From: Candidatus Poribacteria bacterium
GTDB lineage: Bacteria; Poribacteria; WGA-4E; GCA-2687025
Assembly: GCA_027625215.1 (NCBI GenBank)
Contig: JAQBWJ010000068.1
Coordinates: 1 to 8,228 of the forward strand
Length of the DNA stretch: 8,228 nt
Direction of reading: 5' to 3'
Under the pieces are notes generated by a model. The model did no database searches. It saw nothing but the letters and a program-made list of their open reading frames with translations, and was not told the origin of the DNA. The position numbers and the translations under genes are program-made. Shown in pieces: positions 6,450 through 8,228 of this stretch (within the stretch, counting starts at the first letter, position 1; each line of letters begins with the position of its first letter).

Positions 6450-6578
6450 CTAATTCGCTTTTTCGATCTCCTGCCGCGCGAACTCCGCCGTTTTGATGAT
6501 CGTGACGACCTGCACCGTCTGCATCACACAGAGATAGAGCAGGCAGACGGCGATGACGATGCCCAAAAAGTTCTTCAA
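6450..6578 (-). CDS. 42-residue single-pass membrane protein with TTG start, coupled to the upstream hydrolase gene
   Basis: Short gene starting at a TTG (complement of 6576-6578) with GGAGG 9 nt upstream. The start overlaps the stop of the serine-hydrolase gene in a TTGA arrangement (shared 6575-6578), the usual sign of translational coupling. The product begins MKNFLGIVIAVCLLYLCV; residues 4-28 form one hydrophobic helix with Cys at 12 and 17. The tail (KTAEFARQEIEKAN) is polar, amphipathic and charged, probably cytosolic or helix-forming. The reading frame is open further upstream, but that part is the Arg-rich shadow of the hydrolase gene, so the TTG is preferred. I do not recognise a family. 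It may anchor or regulate the hydrolase, or act alone. Confidence 0.7.
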   Translation of the reverse strand: MKNFLGIVIAVCLLYLCVMQTVQVVTIIKTAEFARQEIEKAN

Positions 6579-7972
6579 TGGTTTTTTCCTCCCGCTTGGT
6601 TCGTGTCGCGTCGGTCGTACGGGTACGCGCCGATCCACAGCCGATGGGCGACGCCGTTCGCGTCCATGTCGAACCGCGCCCGCTCGCCGTCCGACGCGCC
6701 GCCCCGCACTCGAAACCAATGCCCCGCATCGTCCTCGACGTCGAACTCCAGCGCGGGATCGTTGTCTTTGGGGAACTCCTCGTCATGCGCGACGAGCGCG
6801 TTGTGGTGAACGCTCACCCACAAGTCGCCGAAGCCCCTCCAGCGGTATTTCCCGACATAACGTTCCGACGATGAAGGCGGCTCCGGTCGACTCGGCGGCT
6901 CATTCACGCGCGCCTCCGCCCGCTCGATGACGGGGATCAGGTGCCGCAGCGCGCGACTCGCGCCCCCAAACGGATTGTGCGCGATATTGACGAAGACGGC
7001 AACGCCGAGCCGTTTTTCCGGCGCGAGCAACAGATGCGTGCGGAAGCCGTACAACGCGCCTCCGTGTCCAACCGTCGAGACGCCTTCTTGCGACGACAGC
7101 GACCACGCGACCCCGTAAGAGTCCGCCCCTTTCGCGTGGACGGGCTGACGCATCTCCCGCACCGAGCCCGGCGCGAGCACGTCCGCCTTGCCTTCAAACT
7201 GAAACGCGATGAACTTCGCCATGTCCTCAACGGTCGAGTACATGCCGCCGCCCGCCGCCAAGCCGCCCAGATGCCACTCCTCGACGGGTTCGAGCTCGGC
7301 GTCCTTCTCTTCCCGAATATAGCCCGTCGCCAGATGCCGTTTCATTTCGTCGGAGAGCGAAAACGCCGTCATCGACATGCCGAGCGGTTGGAGCACGTTC
7401 CGTTCGATGTACGCCTCGAACGGCATCCCCGACGCGCGCGCGATCACCTCGCCCACCATCCCGACGGCGATGTTCGAGTACCGAAACTTCGTGGACGGCG
7501 GATGCAGCATCTCCTCGTTTGCGACGGACGCCAGCATCTCGCCGAACGACTGCGCCCGACCCGTCAGCCAGTGGTCGAGGTACGGCTCGCGCGGGATGCC
7601 GCTCGTGTGCGAGACGAGGTGCTTCAGGCGGATGACCGACCCGTCGCTGTGCGCGTCGCGGATGCGGAACTCCGGCAGGTGTTTGGTGATCGGATCGTCC
7701 AGCGACAGTTTGCCCGCGTCGCGGAGCCGCATCAGGGCGGTCGCGGTGAACAGTTTCGTGATCGAGGCGATGCGGTAGACGGTCTTCTCGTCGGCTGGAG
7801 AGTCGGCGGCGACGTTCGCCGGCCCGAAGCCGCCGCGCCACAGCACCTCGCCCCCGTAGACGATGGAGGCGGACAGCGCGGGAATCTTGTTGTCGTCCAC
7901 TTCGGCGGCGAACTGCGCTTGGATGAAGGCGAGAGCCGACTGTAGTTCGGAATCTTGGAGAATCGGCGACAT
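6575..7972 (-). CDS. Serine hydrolase, beta-lactamase class C/penicillin-binding-protein family
   Basis: 465 residues. The catalytic domain (about 1-355) carries the three family motifs: S70-I-T-K73 (nucleophile and general base, in YRIASITKLFTA), Y165-S-N167 (FRYSNIAVG) and H303-G-G305 (GHGGALYGF), which replaces the KTG box as in esterase EstB and D-aminopeptidase-type members. HLVSHTSGIP (118-127) and PLGMSMTAF (196-204) are also typical. A Pro/Ser-rich linker (about 357-369) leads to a beta-rich C-terminal domain (370-460, ERYVGKYRWRG onward), like the lipocalin-like tails of such hydrolases. Likely substrates are esters or peptides rather than beta-lactam drugs. The ATG at 7972 (MSPILQD) is chosen; the in-frame extension to 8026 would translate the REP-like repeat. 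No signal peptide is seen, so it may be cytoplasmic despite a family that is often exported. The stop overlaps the next gene's start. Confidence 0.93.
   Translation of the reverse strand: MSPILQDSELQSALAFIQAQFAAEVDDNKIPALSASIVYGGEVLWRGGFGPANVAADSPADEKTVYRIASITKLFTATALMRLRDAGKLSLDDPITKHLPEFRIRDAHSDGSVIRLKHLVSHTSGIPREPYLDHWLTGRAQSFGEMLASVANEEMLHPPSTKFRYSNIAVGMVGEVIARASGMPFEAYIERNVLQPLGMSMTAFSLSDEMKRHLATGYIREEKDAELEPVEEWHLGGLAAGGGMYSTVEDMAKFIAFQFEGKADVLAPGSVREMRQPVHAKGADSYGVAWSLSSQEGVSTVGHGGALYGFRTHLLLAPEKRLGVAVFVNIAHNPFGGASRALRHLIPVIERAEARVNEPPSRPEPPSSSERYVGKYRWRGFGDLWVSVHHNALVAHDEEFPKDNDPALEFDVEDDAGHWFRVRGGASDGERARFDMDANGVAHRLWIGAYPYDRRDTNQAGGKNH
6588..6592 (-). promoter_or_regulatory. Strong SD that fixes the TTG start of the small membrane protein
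   Basis: GGAGG on the minus strand, inside the last codons of the serine-hydrolase gene, 9 nt before the TTG. It is one of the best-matched SD sites of the window and the main reason for calling the 42-residue gene. Confidence 0.65.
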
Positions 7973-7986
7973 GCAACAACCTATCA

Positions 7987-8020
7987 AGTACGTAGGGGGC
8001 GACCGGCTGGTCGCCCCCCT
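7987..8020. repeat. REP-like GC-rich hairpin, copy 2
   Basis: Perfect 10-bp stem GGGGGCGACC (7995-8004) / GGTCGCCCCC (8009-8018) with a GGCT loop. It is preceded by AGTACGTA as in the copy at 6397-6433. It sits in the 68-nt gap between the edge-truncated gene and the serine hydrolase, ending 14 nt before the hydrolase start. No T-run follows in the direction of transcription, so a REP-type element (processing, mRNA stabilisation or transposase-derived repeat) is more likely than a terminator. Confidence 0.8.
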
Positions 8021-8040
8021 TAACACAGGCGGTACGGTAG

Positions 8041-8228
8041 TTATCGGTCGGAACGGTTTTTGACGATCTCGAACTCGTCCTTCAACTCGCCGTCGATGTC
8101 GAACGCCTTGTAGTGCAGTCGGTCGCCGTCGAGTTGGATGTCGAGCAGTTGATAGGTGGCGATGTTCGTGAAACCGACCTCCGTGTAGTCGCGCGGGTCT
8201 TGCTCGTACATTTTGATGCCGGAGACGG
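8041..8228 (-). CDS. C-terminal 61 residues of a gene cut by the window edge; possible metallophosphoesterase
   Basis: The frame is open from the right edge to a TAA at 8041-8043. The visible part begins VSGIKMYEQDPRDY and contains FTNIATYQLLDIQLDGD, then RLHYKAFDIDGELKDEFEIV, and ends KNRSDR. The pattern of a Gly turn, a TYQL strand, a D-G-D-R-L turn, a Y-K-A-F strand and a DG-E-L-x-D-E-F-E hairpin resembles the small C-terminal beta domain of calcineurin-like phosphoesterases. No catalytic residues are in view, so the family call is tentative, but the coding call is firm. It is the upstream neighbour of the serine hydrolase on the same strand, with a REP-like hairpin between them. Confidence 0.75.
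   Translation of the reverse strand, partial: VSGIKMYEQDPRDYTEVGFTNIATYQLLDIQLDGDRLHYKAFDIDGELKDEFEIVKNRSDR

Noticed and set aside
5705..6496. Long plus-strand ORF opposite the DUF1028 gene, and similar Arg/His-rich ORFs opposite other genes
   Set aside because: Antisense shadows caused by high third-position GC; they lack motifs and overlap well-supported genes.

Overview
The window is gene-dense, high-GC bacterial DNA: 10 complete or nearly complete genes and one gene cut by the right edge. It uses the standard genetic code, many Shine-Dalgarno (SD) sites and some TTG starts. There is no rRNA, tRNA, CRISPR array, transposase or phage gene. The mix of a secreted GH62 arabinofuranosidase, an enolase-superfamily sugar-acid dehydratase, a xylose-isomerase-like TIM barrel, DUF1028, pentapeptide and ankyrin proteins and a class-C-like serine hydrolase suggests an uncultivated, carbohydrate-degrading heterotroph. 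Poribacteria, Latescibacteria or Planctomycetes-type lineages would fit, but this is a loose inference from gene content and the phylum cannot be fixed from the sequence.

Left block (22-3151, all minus strand, read right to left): a pair of small unrecognised genes 12 nt apart (2801-3151 and 2510-2788), then a secreted GH62 alpha-L-arabinofuranosidase (1336-2421), then an enolase-superfamily dehydratase (22-1161). The 174 nt between the last two hold a 9-bp direct repeat spaced by two helical turns and a 14-bp inverted repeat, both possible operators. The two enzymes together suggest release and oxidative breakdown of arabinose or other plant or algal sugars. The small pair looks like a separate inserted module, possibly a toxin-antitoxin-like or effector-immunity-like pair.

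Middle block (3236-4928, plus strand): a cytoplasmic ankyrin-repeat protein, divergent from the small-gene pair, and a sugar-isomerase/epimerase-like TIM barrel whose usual metal ligands are largely replaced.

Right block (5059-8228, all minus strand, read right to left): the C-terminus of a protein resembling a calcineurin-like phosphoesterase (edge-truncated), a serine beta-lactamase-family hydrolase, a 42-residue membrane protein translationally coupled to it by a TTGA stop/start overlap, a DUF1028 protein, and a pentapeptide-repeat protein. Two copies of a GC-rich REP-like hairpin, sharing an identical 18-nt left part in the same orientation, flank the hydrolase/membrane-protein pair at almost the same distance on each side (14-16 nt).

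There is no gene-free stretch longer than about 180 nt. The points most worth a second look are the small bicistronic cassette, the coupled hydrolase plus micro-membrane protein framed by REP hairpins, and the isomerase homologue with lost ligands.
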